The notes under the pieces were generated by a model. That model did no database searches and was not told the origin of the DNA. It saw only the letters and a list, made by a program, of their open reading frames with translations. Below, piece by piece: positions 20,132 to 30,820 of a DNA stretch of 64,000 nucleotides. The position numbers and the translations under genes are program-made. The DNA is taken from positions 434,001 to 498,000 of the forward strand of contig JAMXDE010000032.1 of the NCBI GenBank assembly GCA_026770025.1. The letters run 5' to 3'. This DNA comes from Craspedostauros australis (taxonomy: Eukaryota > Bacillariophyta > Bacillariophyceae > Mastogloiales > Achnanthaceae). How positions within the stretch are numbered: the stretch's first letter is position 1; each line of letters opens with the position of its first letter.

Positions 20132-23100
20132 TCAGAAGCCGGTCCCAGGCGGAGAGTACTTCAACTGGACACCGAATCTCTCGGTCTTCCCATGCTTGCC
20201 GCGGTGAATACCCGCGTCCGCCAGCGCCTTCGAAGCTGCAGACTCACCGATCGGTATCGCGATGTACGACGCAAGGTGGGTCTTATTAGCCTCTGCTTGT
20301 GTTATGGCCTTGTTTTCGGCATGGTTCGCGACGCCCCGCAGGCCATTGTAGATCGCGGTAGTGGCGTTGCGCTCGAATTTTCGAATCAACTGTTCCCGAT
20401 CACGTTTCTGAACCCGATCGAATATCAATTTGTTCATCTCGTTCACGTAGACGTTCTCTATCACGGTGCAGCGTTCTCTGCGCAACGCATCGGCGACAGC
20501 GCGCTTACCAACATCTTCATCTCTTTTGCTTTCGGCCTCAGCAACATCGTCCTGGCTCATCGTTCGATTCACAAGACTTTTTGGTTGGCTGGCCACGCAG
20601 TACACACGATCTTCGCCAAATGGAATGTGGAGGAGCTTGTGAAGGACCTTGTTCTTGTTGTGGCGGATGGTCTCATTGGGAATCGGCGCACCGGTTGTGT
20701 AATCCTTTGCCTGGATGCAAATGGTGACAAGCTTGAGGTTCTCCCACACGACCTTGTTGCCGTCCTCCTTCTTTCGAGCAACCACGACAGACACGTATCC
20801 GTCTGCCAAGTTGCTGTTGCCTTCTGCGACGCTTGCGATTGGAGGGTAGAACGCCTGCGTCCCTTCCTCCAGCGTTGGTCCTTCGATGATGGCGTTTCGC
20901 AGGTCCCACAGTCCCTGGAGGTAGTCCTTGTCAATGGTCAGCGTGTCTTCGCTACTATACTGGAGAGGGGTATACGTCTGGAGTTTATTGGTGTCGGTGA
21001 AGGGACCAGGATTGTCGCGTTCGACCACCCGACCTTCCAGACCATGCCAGTAGGTTCGGTTCTTTTTCTCCTGTTCTGGGCTGCGTTGTGGTTGTGGTCG
21101 CCCCAATGACAAGTCCATGGGTAACTGCTGAAGGTACATGCCCTTCATGGCAAACTCTGATGGAAAAGCAACAGGGTACCATCCGGCAAGCCCTTCCCAC
21201 GATTTTGCGACGTCATCGTCCACGAATAGAGGCGTGGGAGTGCCACCATCGCCTCTCACTTCCGATGCGTACATCGCAGCGCCATGCTCGAGCATCGATT
21301 TCAGATCCTTTCGATCTTCTGGTTCAACGGTCGTGGCTGCTGCTATCACACTGGAGAGGAATTGGACTGCGAGTGCTTCATATGCGAATGGTGTCGTCCC
21401 CAAGGCTTCATCGGGATGTGCCATGACTTCTCCACCAGCGATCATCCAGCCACAGAGTCGCTGCATGGCAGGATCCATGAGAAAAGGGGACACCTCAATA
21501 TCCTTGTTCTCCCCGTTTGCCTGTCTGGAGAGATCCGTGCATGATCGGGTTGTCAGGAGCCCATACTCGCCAATGAGATTGCGTATGGCGACGTGGCCCT
21601 CACCAAAGTGTTGGAAGTGGATGGCATTGTCCAGAGCCTTCTCTCGGATGACATGAGGAGGGTCACCAGGAGACACCTTGATCTTTTTCTGGAAGAGGAG
21701 GGCAGCGTATGCGCTTGCCACAACCTGCAAACGAAAGTGTGGCTTCTCCCACACGGACAGCATGCCGTTGCTTGTGCAGAAGTCCTCAAAAACAGCCGTG
21801 ACAGCCTTGACTTGATGGCGGGGATCACCATATGAGAAGTTGTTGGTTGCAAGGTGGAACACCAAGGCAGAGGTCATTCTTGAGTTGTGGTGGACGATAT
21901 CGTTGAGGAGGGGATATTCTGGAAGCTGTTCAAAGGGTGGAAATGTGTTCGACTTGCCTGGATGCTCTTCACAGAGAACGTTGTAGACATCTTCAACCTT
22001 TCTTTGGGCAATTGGTTGAAGTTGATTGAAGTTGTCAGGCAAGCTTCCTTTCATGTCACCATGGAGGCCTGTCCCTGCAATGGAGAACACCACCTGCAGT
22101 GATTCCTTCTGCGTATCCTTCCATTCCTTCTCATCATCACAGTTTCCGCTTTCGTCTGGGTTGTTGCATCCCGTCATGATGAATGCGGCAAGATCCTGAC
22201 CAAGATCTTTGTGGTGGTGGATGATCTCATTGACGAGGTTGGGTTGTGATCCTGCTTCATCGATGGCGACAACGATTCGCACCATGTCTTCCTTGGTGCT
22301 GTGGTGCTTGATCATGTCAGCGATCTGGGCAAAAAGAGCTCGGATGCTCTTGTCTTGATCCACGAGCTTGTCAATGGTTGTCTTGAGACTGATTCGTGCT
22401 TCGCCTTGTCGCTTATCGCCCCACGCAGCAGTAGGAATGTCCTGTTCGACATCCAGTTGGATGGAAAAGGCAGCATCTCTCGAGTACGCGCTCGCTGCGA
22501 GCTCGGCTGTCTTGCCACTCCCGCTGGCAGAGCAGTACAGCAGCACCAGATCACCGTCTGCCTTTTCCATGTACAGCTGCGGTGGCGATATTCCATCTCT
22601 GGCTTGATGTCGGAACTTAGGGTTGCCAATGTAGAAGACGTGGGGAGAAGACGAACCGCCGTGTCCGTTGCAAACCTTCACTTGATGGAGTTTTTTGTTG
22701 TCTGTTTTTGGGAAGACTACGCCCAACTTGTTGATGATGGCATCTTGGAGTGTCGTTTGTAAGCCTTCGCTGAGGGGTGGGGGTCCCTCGTGTGATTGGC
22801 GAGCAAACTCGATGTTGTTGACGTTGCAGAACCAATGATGAAGCGTGTGGGTCGTTTCGCTTTGAGACCAAAGAGTTGCCATTCGAAACACTTTTTGTTG
22901 GTAGTCTGTGCCATTGAACATCAGGGTGTACGTGGATTGCCAGCAAGCCACTGACCTGGCAGAAGTGGGATCAAAGCCTTCACGTGTCAAACGGTCTTGA
23001 AGGTCCTTCGTGGCCCATCTCGCATCCCAGAATCTGGCATCTCTGAATACCGATTCCCATGAAGGTGCCACTGTGCCAGATGCTGTGGGGTGAGGCTTGG

Positions 23101-23251
23101 CGGCAACTGCTGCGGGTTCGCTGGGTTGATTTTCATGCTGTGGATTGTCGGAAGAGGAACCCAGTGGGGGAGCTTTCTGCTTGTTGTCCTCAGGAGCTTT
23201 CTTGCTAGCCTTCTTCTGGCGCTGGTTCTGGCTCTTGCGCTTGTTCGGCAT
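20132..23251 (-). CDS. Crinkler/RHS-type protein: P-loop ATPase plus restriction-endonuclease-like domain
   Basis: Single 1039-aa frame with a clear ATG. The N-terminus (1-60) is Lys/Gln-rich and could act as a nuclear targeting segment; no signal peptide or LFLAK motif is seen. A P-loop at 241-248 (SASGSGKT) and a Walker B/IDEAG strand at about 330-334 define the ATPase. Its arrangement recalls the NTPase of trypanosome retrotransposon-hot-spot and Crinkler proteins. Near the C-terminus (about 845-851) the strand CIQAKDY is like the Q-x-K half of a PD-(D/E)XK nuclease core, with an acidic residue upstream. The family is thought to combine DNA-acting ATPase and nuclease domains derived from transposons, used as effectors or in genome conflict. 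It lies among transposons. The domain pairing is inferred from motifs only. Confidence 0.7.
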   Translation of the reverse strand: MPNKRKSQNQRQKKASKKAPEDNKQKAPPLGSSSDNPQHENQPSEPAAVAAKPHPTASGTVAPSWESVFRDARFWDARWATKDLQDRLTREGFDPTSARSVACWQSTYTLMFNGTDYQQKVFRMATLWSQSETTHTLHHWFCNVNNIEFARQSHEGPPPLSEGLQTTLQDAIINKLGVVFPKTDNKKLHQVKVCNGHGGSSSPHVFYIGNPKFRHQARDGISPPQLYMEKADGDLVLLYCSASGSGKTAELAASAYSRDAAFSIQLDVEQDIPTAAWGDKRQGEARISLKTTIDKLVDQDKSIRALFAQIADMIKHHSTKEDMVRIVVAIDEAGSQPNLVNEIIHHHKDLGQDLAAFIMTGCNNPDESGNCDDEKEWKDTQKESLQVVFSIAGTGLHGDMKGSLPDNFNQLQPIAQRKVEDVYNVLCEEHPGKSNTFPPFEQLPEYPLLNDIVHHNSRMTSALVFHLATNNFSYGDPRHQVKAVTAVFEDFCTSNGMLSVWEKPHFRLQVVASAYAALLFQKKIKVSPGDPPHVIREKALDNAIHFQHFGEGHVAIRNLIGEYGLLTTRSCTDLSRQANGENKDIEVSPFLMDPAMQRLCGWMIAGGEVMAHPDEALGTTPFAYEALAVQFLSSVIAAATTVEPEDRKDLKSMLEHGAAMYASEVRGDGGTPTPLFVDDDVAKSWEGLAGWYPVAFPSEFAMKGMYLQQLPMDLSLGRPQPQRSPEQEKKNRTYWHGLEGRVVERDNPGPFTDTNKLQTYTPLQYSSEDTLTIDKDYLQGLWDLRNAIIEGPTLEEGTQAFYPPIASVAEGNSNLADGYVSVVVARKKEDGNKVVWENLKLVTICIQAKDYTTGAPIPNETIRHNKNKVLHKLLHIPFGEDRVYCVASQPKSLVNRTMSQDDVAEAESKRDEDVGKRAVADALRRERCTVIENVYVNEMNKLIFDRVQKRDREQLIRKFERNATTAIYNGLRGVANHAENKAITQAEANKTHLASYIAIPIGESAASKALADAGIHRGKHGKTERFGVQLKYSPPGTGF

Positions 23252-24988
23252 TGTTGCGACTGTTCTTGCGGAGTGTGGTATTCCAAATCTTGGGGATGTT
23301 GTCTGTTGTATGTTGTGGGTGGATGGTTGCAGGCTTCCTGTGACATTGGAAAGAACTGTGGGATATGCACTGGACGTCTTGAGGAATCAGCGAGAATGGT
23401 CAAGGGAGAAAACGCGACAGAGACGACGAAGCTCAGCAACAAACAACAGCATACAACAAGCAACAGGTCCAGTTGACAAGAAGGGCAAGAGACAGACAGA
23501 TTGTGAGAGATGGATGGCAGTTGGTTGGATTTGGAATGGCACGATCAACCCCCTTCCCACAATGGATGGGCCTCCAGTACAGTACAATACAGCACAACAC
23601 AATACCACACCATGCCAACATTCCATCCTCTCGAATTGAACAACCCTGACACAAGCACAAGCACAAGCACAATCTCCATCACAACAAGAAGACCCCGTAC
23701 TGTGCCTTCCTTGTCAGTGTAAATGTCATTGGTAGTGTCAGTGTGGATGTGAATATCCGTTGGTGGGGTATCGATTCATTCTCTCAGTTCGACGAAGTTG
23801 GAATGGTTCGAAGTGCAATACGATGCCAGGCTCGCATCCAACCACATCCTTACCTTTGTCCTTTCCAGAGCCTTGCGTTTGCTGCGTTTGTTGATTGTGT
23901 TGTGTGGTGTCGGAGTTGTGGCCACCACTGAGGCTCGTTGCTTTGCTTGCTTCAAGTGCAGCAGAAACGTCCCAAGATGCGGACTTCGTGGTTGCCACAC
24001 CAAGAAAGGAATCAAGACAGTGGATTGTCCTGTCTTGCCGTTGTCACGATGGTCGTCTTGTTGGAGGAGTTGGTGCTCTGTGGATGCAGGCGATCCTTTC
24101 GCTGCTGATTGCGACAGTCGTTGTCACTGGCGACAATGCAGATGAAGATGCAGATGGAGATGATGACGAGGAAGATGGCCTTGGTTCTGAGGAAGATTGA
24201 TGTTTGTGGTCCTGTTTGATTGATGTCCGCAATTGTGTTTGATTGCGTTGTTGTTGTTGTTGTTGTTTCTTTCGCCATGGCGGAAGCCTGTTGTGCCCTG
24301 AAACGTTCTGATGCGTTTTCGGGTTTTCGGTGTCCTCCTTCGAAGTTGTCAGGTTTTGGCGCAACCTCCTCGAACTCTGTGTTGCTCCAAGTGCGACGCC
24401 AATAAGAAAACGGCGACGATTGATCAATCGCCGCATTTGAGTGGAGATCCAGGTTCAAACCCAGGCCACCTCCACTCACATGAACATGTTGGCACGAGGA
24501 TGTTGCGCACAGTGATTGAGCAGTTGCAACATGCCACGCGAAGTGCCGTGTGTGTTGTGTTGTGTTGTGCTCTCCTGTGTTGTGCTGTGCTGTGTTGTGT
24601 TGTGCTGTGCTGTGTTGTGTTGTGCTGTGCCCTCATCCAACGTCTGTGCTTGACCAGGTCCATTCTCATGTGTTTGTCAATCAGCAGAAGCGGAATAGAA
24701 TCCAGGATCGTCCGGTTTCGTTCTGGATCACGGAGGAGTCATCCACTCGAGGCGACAGTGCTGGGACCGGTTGCAATACTCGCTCATTTAGAATTCAACT
24801 ACACCATACTGCACTCTGCAATCCAATGCACCTCCATATCTACGAACACAAGAATCAATCCAGAAGAATACTCCAAACATACACGTCGACTCGTACTGTA
24901 TCAGTCCACACAATCAACTCTGTCTACTCTAACCCACTCTGCTCTATTCTATTCCATTCCATTTTACAACATTCCATTCTACGACACT
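23252..24988. other. intergenic, low-complexity
   Basis: Contains a TTG/CAA-rich tract (24240-24275), a TGTGTTGTGCTG microsatellite (24549-24632) and CA-rich stretches (23580-23680). Two minus-strand frames near 24000 (Thr/Gln-rich) lack an ATG start and known motifs. No supported gene. Confidence 0.5.
24549..24632. repeat. TGTGTTGTGCTG minisatellite
   Basis: Tandem imperfect copies of TGTTGTGCTGTGC-type units over about 85 bp. Confidence 0.85.
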
Positions 24989-25081
24989 CTACAAATCAGA
25001 ATCCACCGCTGGACCATCAACTGCCGGACCAGCAACGACACTGTACCCACCATCCACCTTGATCGTCTGGCCTGTGATGCC

Positions 25082-25097
25082 TGTCCCTGTTGAATCA
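25082..25097. repeat. 16-bp LINE target-site duplication (left)
   Basis: TGTCCCTGTTGAATCA, repeated exactly at 33515-33530. It contains the GTCCC target copy of the older LTR insertion plus the first 10 bp of that LTR. Confidence 0.92.
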
Positions 25098-25207
25098 TAT
25101 ATATATCACACGGACTATAACTGTTAGGTCATGCGCCGGGGGCGCTTTGATTCCGCCTCGTTTATTCTACGTGTGGGCACGCAGCGGGAACGGATGTATG
25201 GGTGGTC

Positions 25208-28200
25208 TTAGTGTGGCGTGATCAGAGCTTGCCGTGCCGGGTTGCCGGTGGGGCCGGCGGGCAGTGCGTTGTCAGTGGGAGCGTCACCGGGGCGGTTGTT
25301 GCGGCTGTGGTTTCGCATCCAGTTCACCAGCACTGGGTCTGCTGGCGGTGCGTCGGTGCCAAGCCCCTGACGCATCGCCTGGACCCACTGAATGAGCTGC
25401 GTGGTGCGTGCTTGCTGCGGGGGCTGTTCCCAGAGCGGGCGGAGGACTGCAGGGATGGAGGCGGCTGGCCGCGCCGTCATCGCTTGGAAGTATTGACAGA
25501 GCTCAGGCATCATGTCGGCTGATGTTAGGGATGCCTTGGCGTCGTTCCGGTCCTGCCATTGTGCAAGGGCAGTGTGCCACGTCAGGTTGGTGACGCTGGC
25601 CTGCCAGTCGTGCAGCAGACGTGGGCTGCGTCGGCGGCGGTGCGGCGCCATGGGGGGCGCTTGTTCCCGCCATTGTCGTGCCCATCCTCCCCAGAGCATG
25701 GCCGTCCATCCAACCTTGGACTGCTGGAGCTGTATGGATTTGGTTGGAGAGTCTCGTATGCCAGATGGTGGAAGGCCCCCTGTGGTGATGCGTCGGATGG
25801 CTGTGCACACGAGTTGGGCGACTGCCAGCGGCGTCGTAGGCGGTCGCACGATTGACCGTACCTTTTGGATCGCCTTGGCCCATATGGCTTGGCTGGCGGC
25901 ACTGGGGCACATGAGGATATGCTGGTTGTCCTCAGGCTGGCCGCATCGGGGGCACCTGTCTGTGCGTTCTTGCTGCCGCCGCGCCATGTTCTTGCCACTG
26001 GCACTGGTGCCCGTCATAAGTTTCTGTATGGTCCGGCGTTTGCCGCCTCTCCATTTCCTGGAGGTGGTTTTCATAGGTTCCCAGCTCACTTCAGCGGACT
26101 CGGCCTTGCCCCATCGTGCGCACCACTTTGTCTTGACGCAAGCTGGGTTGGTTGCCTGCAATACTGTCCAATAGCCCAGGTCTGTCACCGGCCCGCATAC
26201 TGTGTGGAGGCTCCAGCCTGCAGTTGGCACCACCATTCGTGTTGCGTTCCATCCGGGTCCCGAGGATATGCTGTTCCAGCACTGCCCTGCGAGATCATCA
26301 GCCTGCACGTTCATGACCTCCCAGTTGGTGAGCTGGCGTCCATCGCCGTCGGCGTGGCCTTGAACCTCCTGCTGTCGGAACGTGACAGGCGACCTACGCA
26401 AGCACCTGACCAGCTCAGACCACAGATCATAGTCCGGCTTGTGGGGGTCTGGCCATTGCGTTGGGTCCACAGCTCGCAGCGCCCGGTTGTTGTCGCAGGC
26501 GATGGTGGCTTGCCCGCGTATGCTTGCCCATTCGGCCACCGACGTGATCATCCACACTGACATTAGCACTCCGGCGAGCTCAGCACGGTTGGAGTCGGTG
26601 GGGTGCGATCCCTCTGGCACGGCTGACATCGCAAGCATCTGGTGTCGACCGTCGGCGGGGTCACGCTGGATGATCGCAGCTGCCGATCCGTGGTTATGCT
26701 TGGCTGAAGCATCGCTGCATGCAGAGCAGGTACCCTCTGCTATGGATCGCACGATCGAGTGTATCTCTCCGAGGACGTGCACGTCTGCAAGAATTCGCAC
26801 TGCGGCCGGCCCCTTCTGGTGCATCCATGCTCTCAGCGTGGTGGGAAGTGGCTGCTTCCGGATGTGCCCTCGGGACGTGATGGCCATTCCAGATCGCCGG
26901 GGCGCTCGGTCAATCACCTCGACCGGAGCTGCTGGAGAGCTGTTGGGCATCGCGGGCAGGCCTGGCGTGAGCACCGATCCGTCGGGTCGTATTGACTCGC
27001 GTCTTTGCGGGATGGTTCGCCATGCTCCAAGCCGTCGTCTTATGTGCCACCCGGGGCGGTCGGTCGCCGCAAGCGCCGCCAGCACTTGGTCCCACGCTTC
27101 CCACGCCTTCTTGGAGACTGTTCCCACTTTCGGCCAGCATATCGGGCCAGCTGGTAGTCGGATGCGCTGTAGGATCTGAGACCGGATTCGGTCGCCTTGA
27201 GCTGTTGCGATGTCGGACAGCCACATCACTCTCAGATGCAGTCTAGCCACATTGGCCAAGGCGAGAGTGTTTCTGTGCACACCGGCGCTGATTGCCAGAT
27301 TCATGACTGTGTCGTCTCCTTCTCGTGGCAGCGAATTGGGATGGTCGAGGTTGGTCATGGTGATGCCGATGTCGGCTGCAGACTGGAATGTGTTCTGCCA
27401 CCACGTTGGGCTGGTCCACGTCCTCCACTCATGCTCCGTTTGCTGGAGTGCGCCTGGGAGGCCGGTCCATAGTTCGAGGTGACGTAAAGACGCGCGGAGC
27501 AGTCGTCCTGTCGCCGTTGGCTGTTCGAAGTGCTTCATGATCATGGACAGGTGCGCTACCACTTGGCCGTAGTACAAGTGTTGCATTCCGAACCCCATGA
27601 CATCCACATGCCCAAAGACGTAGTCCCTAGCGATGGTTCGGGCGATGCCCATTGACGGCAGCGCTGTTGTGAGAGCCGCACTCATCACGCGCTCCCATTG
27701 CGACCGGGACATTGTCGTGGCAGGGGCAGAGTACGAGAGCGCCGGCCATAGGACTGCCTTGGCAGCGATTTCGACATCCTGTCGTTGGATTCGTGACGTT
27801 CGGATCCGTTCCGCCCAGGCCCTCGACTTCTGCATCAGGTATTCCGCATGCTCTGTCTGCCTGCCATCGCGCCTCGACACCATCCCTAGATACTTAGATG
27901 CAGATCTCGGGCTGGTGATGGTTAGTTCTGCCCTGCCGCCTGTGGGCGTGCTCATGTTGATGCCCCGGCTGGGCGTAGTGAGATCATAGACCCATTTGGT
28001 GCGGCTCCATTTGAATCGCATCAGTTGCCAGAAGCTTTTGGACGGCTCCAACGCACCTCCGGTGGCTGTGAGGAGTTCGTCCCAGCTGCGCACTGCTGCT
28101 TGGAATATGGCAACTTGTTCGTTGGGGTGCACGGGTGGTAGGCTGTGCATGATGTTGGCGTCGTCGACATAGGCCGTGCCCACCACCGTGTGCTGCTCGT

Positions 28201-30820
28201 TCGTGATCGGGTTGTGCACTTGCAGTCCATGTCCTTGGGATCTCATACTGTCTATGATGGCGGAGCTGATAAGAAGCCATCCGGTTGGGGCAGATCCCAG
28301 TCCTTGAACTAATCCCTGCAGGTAGTTGCGGCGTTGCCTGCCGGAGTATGATGATGTCAACGTCCCTGCCGATGTGCGAATTCTGTGGGTCATCGACTGG
28401 ATCGTACTGAGTGTACTCACAATGGGCGGGGCTGGCACTCCCTGTCGTTGAAGAGCAAGACTGAAGACGGGGTGTGCGATCCTGTCGTAGCACCCTTTCG
28501 CGTCGTTCGAGCACACCGCGTAGTGATTGCCGGTGATCCTGTGGATATCGTCGATGAGCGTTGTGTTGAGCAGTACCTCTGGGGCCGTGTGCGACTTCCG
28601 GCTGCCGTACTGTTCAGATGCTATCGTGCCGTTGGCTTCAGCATGGGCGCGTGCTTGCTTGCCCAGGAGCCGGTTGTTCATGTTGTAGTCTCCTTCCATC
28701 AGTCCGATGGTCCTCGTTTTGGTTACGGAGAGATCGCCAGGCTTTTTGCGGAGCTGTATGTCCACGCACTGCTGCCATCGCTTGTAGCTGTATCCGGTGC
28801 GGTAGGGGATCTCGCGCATGATGGCGTCGATGGTGGCCAGCTCGTCGTCTGTTGAATTGACCTTCCAGCAGCCGAAGTGCACTCCGGATGGTCCTGAGGA
28901 CGTGCTTTCCTTTATCCTTGCCCATCCCTGGGAGTGGTCGGCAGTGCTGATCTGTAGTTGTTGGGGTTTCCATGCTGTCCTGTTTGGCGGATTGCTGAGC
29001 GCCTGTAGAATGTCTCTGGTGTTGGCTTTGACTTGCGTCGGGACGATTCCACGCAGTACCGCAGTGGCTGCCGTGCTGGTACCGTACCGTCCAAGTGTGT
29101 GTTTGAGTGGTCGTTGGCACACCTCTGCTTGCCATGCTTGGCTGTACTTATCAACGTTGTTGTTGCAGCATGCCTTGGCAACGTCTTCTCCCGATGTGAG
29201 CAGACGGCCACTTCCACCGGGTCCATCGTCCACCACAATGGAGACTTGTGCGTCGGATCCCTCGGCCTGCAGCGACCACTTGATGCGTCGGTACGTCGCC
29301 TTTGTTTCTTCCCGTTGCAAGATCTGCGTTCTGTACTTGGCCGTGTCTCGTCCTGACTCCTTCTCGTCCGCCTCGTCTTCCGCCAGGAACGTTCGTCGGT
29401 GGGTGTCTGCGTGTTTCTTCTCTTGTTTGTACTTCTTCCATGCTGCATTCCTGTGGTGCTGCATTTCTGTCACCGACATGTCGCGCGTGAGTCTTGTCAC
29501 TCCTCCTTTCTGCTTGGCCTTGTCAATGGTTCTCCCACTGATGTGATGGCCCTTCCTGCGTGTTATGCTGATGGTCCAGAACTTGTGCTCCCAGTGGAGC
29601 TTCGCCAGCATCAGGGAGAATGGGACCTTTCCTGCTCGCACTCTTCTACACTTGCTTTCTGCTTGCAGCATCGCTGTGATCCGGTCGTTGTCCAATTTCT
29701 CTAGCTGCTGCGCTTGGGATGCTGTGACTGGCCCCGCTCCTATGGCAGTGTCCAGCTCGCGCGCTCGGTGAAGCAGCTGGAGCTTCTTGGCCTGCGCCGT
29801 GTATTCCGCCTTGTACTTGCGTACTGTGGATGGTTGGCTCATCTGGAGCCTGCGTCCTCGGAATGGTGTGGTGGGTTGTTTGGTTGGCCCAAAGAGATTG
29901 CTTTCTCCGATGTCCATCCACACCATCCGGTGGTCCCAGCAGCCGTACGCCGTTGCTCCAAGCTGGTTGGGCTTCACGTCGCTGGTGGTCCAGATGCCGT
30001 CGATGGGAACGTGGCTCCGGTTTCTTATCATGGTTGCGTAGGGTCGGTCGATTGCGTTGGTGTGGTGTTCGTGTAGCCCTGCGGCCGTCAGCATGTCAGT
30101 GATCTTCGATCGCCGAACGTCCATGTTGACGTCGCCGCCGACGATGATGGACTCTCCTGCGTGTCGCCATTGTTCAATTTGTGTGCGCAGGTCTTGGATG
30201 AGAAGGTCGATGGGATCGAGCGTGGATTGCCTCTGTGCAGCTCTGATTGCTTGTTGATTGTAGACTGTTCCCGCGGTCTGTGTGGATTTGGTGGGAATGT
30301 ACACTGCGACTGTGCGTACTTTGATGCCATGCTTTCCTTGGAGAAGGACGCTTGCCCATCTGCCGCATTTCTCAGGGTCGCTGTCGCGCGAGAGCACTCG
30401 GCCAGCTATCTTCCCATGCACAACAATCGCTGTGCCTCCCCATTGTCTTGGGCTGTTGGACTGGGTTTGGCAGTGCGCTGTGTTCGTTTTCGTCATCTTC
30501 AGGTGCTGTTCTGCTCTGCGGCACAAGGTTGCATCTGTGGGTGTCTTGCTCCAGTTGATACCCACTTCTGTCAGCAGGAGTACATCCACTTGGTGCTGCT
30601 TGATGGTCTGCCACAGATCATCATTTTTTGGGTCGGTTTTGTCTGGTGGAATGCCGCCTGCGTTGAGGGTGGCAATCCTGATTTGTGTGGTTGGCTTGTC
30701 GTTGGTCTGGTGCCCCAGGTGGTGGTGTTGGCCGGTCGAATCATCCGATCTCGAGATTCCGGCATTGGTGGGTCCGTTGCGGTTCGGGCTGGACTGTGCC
30801 CGCATGCGGCTGACTATCAT
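25208..30820 (-). CDS. LINE ORF2: endonuclease, reverse transcriptase, RNase H
   Basis: 1870 aa. The N-terminal APE-type endonuclease (about 45-310) shows LNAGGI, LLLTEVGI, GGDVNMD and WDHRMVW. The reverse transcriptase carries SNDAKGCYDRI and the active-site TAYVDDAN (about residue 880). An RNase H domain (about 1366-1510) has the catalytic set SDAS, NRAELAG, CDNNRAL and ADDLAG. A CCHC finger, CPRCGQPEDNQHILMC, is at about 1626. APE plus RT plus RNase H places it among the I/Ingi-like or related LINE groups. At 1870 aa it is long for a LINE ORF2; the extra length is a C-terminal extension after the finger. Start ATG at 30820 overlaps the ORF1 stop. Confidence 0.93.
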   Translation of the reverse strand: MIVSRMRAQSSPNRNGPTNAGISRSDDSTGQHHHLGHQTNDKPTTQIRIATLNAGGIPPDKTDPKNDDLWQTIKQHQVDVLLLTEVGINWSKTPTDATLCRRAEQHLKMTKTNTAHCQTQSNSPRQWGGTAIVVHGKIAGRVLSRDSDPEKCGRWASVLLQGKHGIKVRTVAVYIPTKSTQTAGTVYNQQAIRAAQRQSTLDPIDLLIQDLRTQIEQWRHAGESIIVGGDVNMDVRRSKITDMLTAAGLHEHHTNAIDRPYATMIRNRSHVPIDGIWTTSDVKPNQLGATAYGCWDHRMVWMDIGESNLFGPTKQPTTPFRGRRLQMSQPSTVRKYKAEYTAQAKKLQLLHRARELDTAIGAGPVTASQAQQLEKLDNDRITAMLQAESKCRRVRAGKVPFSLMLAKLHWEHKFWTISITRRKGHHISGRTIDKAKQKGGVTRLTRDMSVTEMQHHRNAAWKKYKQEKKHADTHRRTFLAEDEADEKESGRDTAKYRTQILQREETKATYRRIKWSLQAEGSDAQVSIVVDDGPGGSGRLLTSGEDVAKACCNNNVDKYSQAWQAEVCQRPLKHTLGRYGTSTAATAVLRGIVPTQVKANTRDILQALSNPPNRTAWKPQQLQISTADHSQGWARIKESTSSGPSGVHFGCWKVNSTDDELATIDAIMREIPYRTGYSYKRWQQCVDIQLRKKPGDLSVTKTRTIGLMEGDYNMNNRLLGKQARAHAEANGTIASEQYGSRKSHTAPEVLLNTTLIDDIHRITGNHYAVCSNDAKGCYDRIAHPVFSLALQRQGVPAPPIVSTLSTIQSMTHRIRTSAGTLTSSYSGRQRRNYLQGLVQGLGSAPTGWLLISSAIIDSMRSQGHGLQVHNPITNEQHTVVGTAYVDDANIMHSLPPVHPNEQVAIFQAAVRSWDELLTATGGALEPSKSFWQLMRFKWSRTKWVYDLTTPSRGINMSTPTGGRAELTITSPRSASKYLGMVSRRDGRQTEHAEYLMQKSRAWAERIRTSRIQRQDVEIAAKAVLWPALSYSAPATTMSRSQWERVMSAALTTALPSMGIARTIARDYVFGHVDVMGFGMQHLYYGQVVAHLSMIMKHFEQPTATGRLLRASLRHLELWTGLPGALQQTEHEWRTWTSPTWWQNTFQSAADIGITMTNLDHPNSLPREGDDTVMNLAISAGVHRNTLALANVARLHLRVMWLSDIATAQGDRIRSQILQRIRLPAGPICWPKVGTVSKKAWEAWDQVLAALAATDRPGWHIRRRLGAWRTIPQRRESIRPDGSVLTPGLPAMPNSSPAAPVEVIDRAPRRSGMAITSRGHIRKQPLPTTLRAWMHQKGPAAVRILADVHVLGEIHSIVRSIAEGTCSACSDASAKHNHGSAAAIIQRDPADGRHQMLAMSAVPEGSHPTDSNRAELAGVLMSVWMITSVAEWASIRGQATIACDNNRALRAVDPTQWPDPHKPDYDLWSELVRCLRRSPVTFRQQEVQGHADGDGRQLTNWEVMNVQADDLAGQCWNSISSGPGWNATRMVVPTAGWSLHTVCGPVTDLGYWTVLQATNPACVKTKWCARWGKAESAEVSWEPMKTTSRKWRGGKRRTIQKLMTGTSASGKNMARRQQERTDRCPRCGQPEDNQHILMCPSAASQAIWAKAIQKVRSIVRPPTTPLAVAQLVCTAIRRITTGGLPPSGIRDSPTKSIQLQQSKVGWTAMLWGGWARQWREQAPPMAPHRRRRSPRLLHDWQASVTNLTWHTALAQWQDRNDAKASLTSADMMPELCQYFQAMTARPAASIPAVLRPLWEQPPQQARTTQLIQWVQAMRQGLGTDAPPADPVLVNWMRNHSRNNRPGDAPTDNALPAGPTGNPARQALITPH

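Noticed and set aside
23738-23998. Minus-strand frame resembling a first exon with a GTAAGG donor
   Set aside because: No ATG (it opens with GTG) and no partner exon could be found downstream.
24438-24476. Possible tRNA or SINE end: GGTTCAAACCC inside an 8-bp GAGTGGAG/CTCCACTC hairpin
   Set aside because: The T-arm stem has a mismatch, no complementary acceptor 5' strand lies about 70 bp upstream, and no anticodon arm can be folded.
24012-24479. Minus-strand Thr-rich frame with one hydrophobic stretch
   Set aside because: It lacks a clear ATG for its full length, has no family motif, and follows a TTG/CAA simple repeat.
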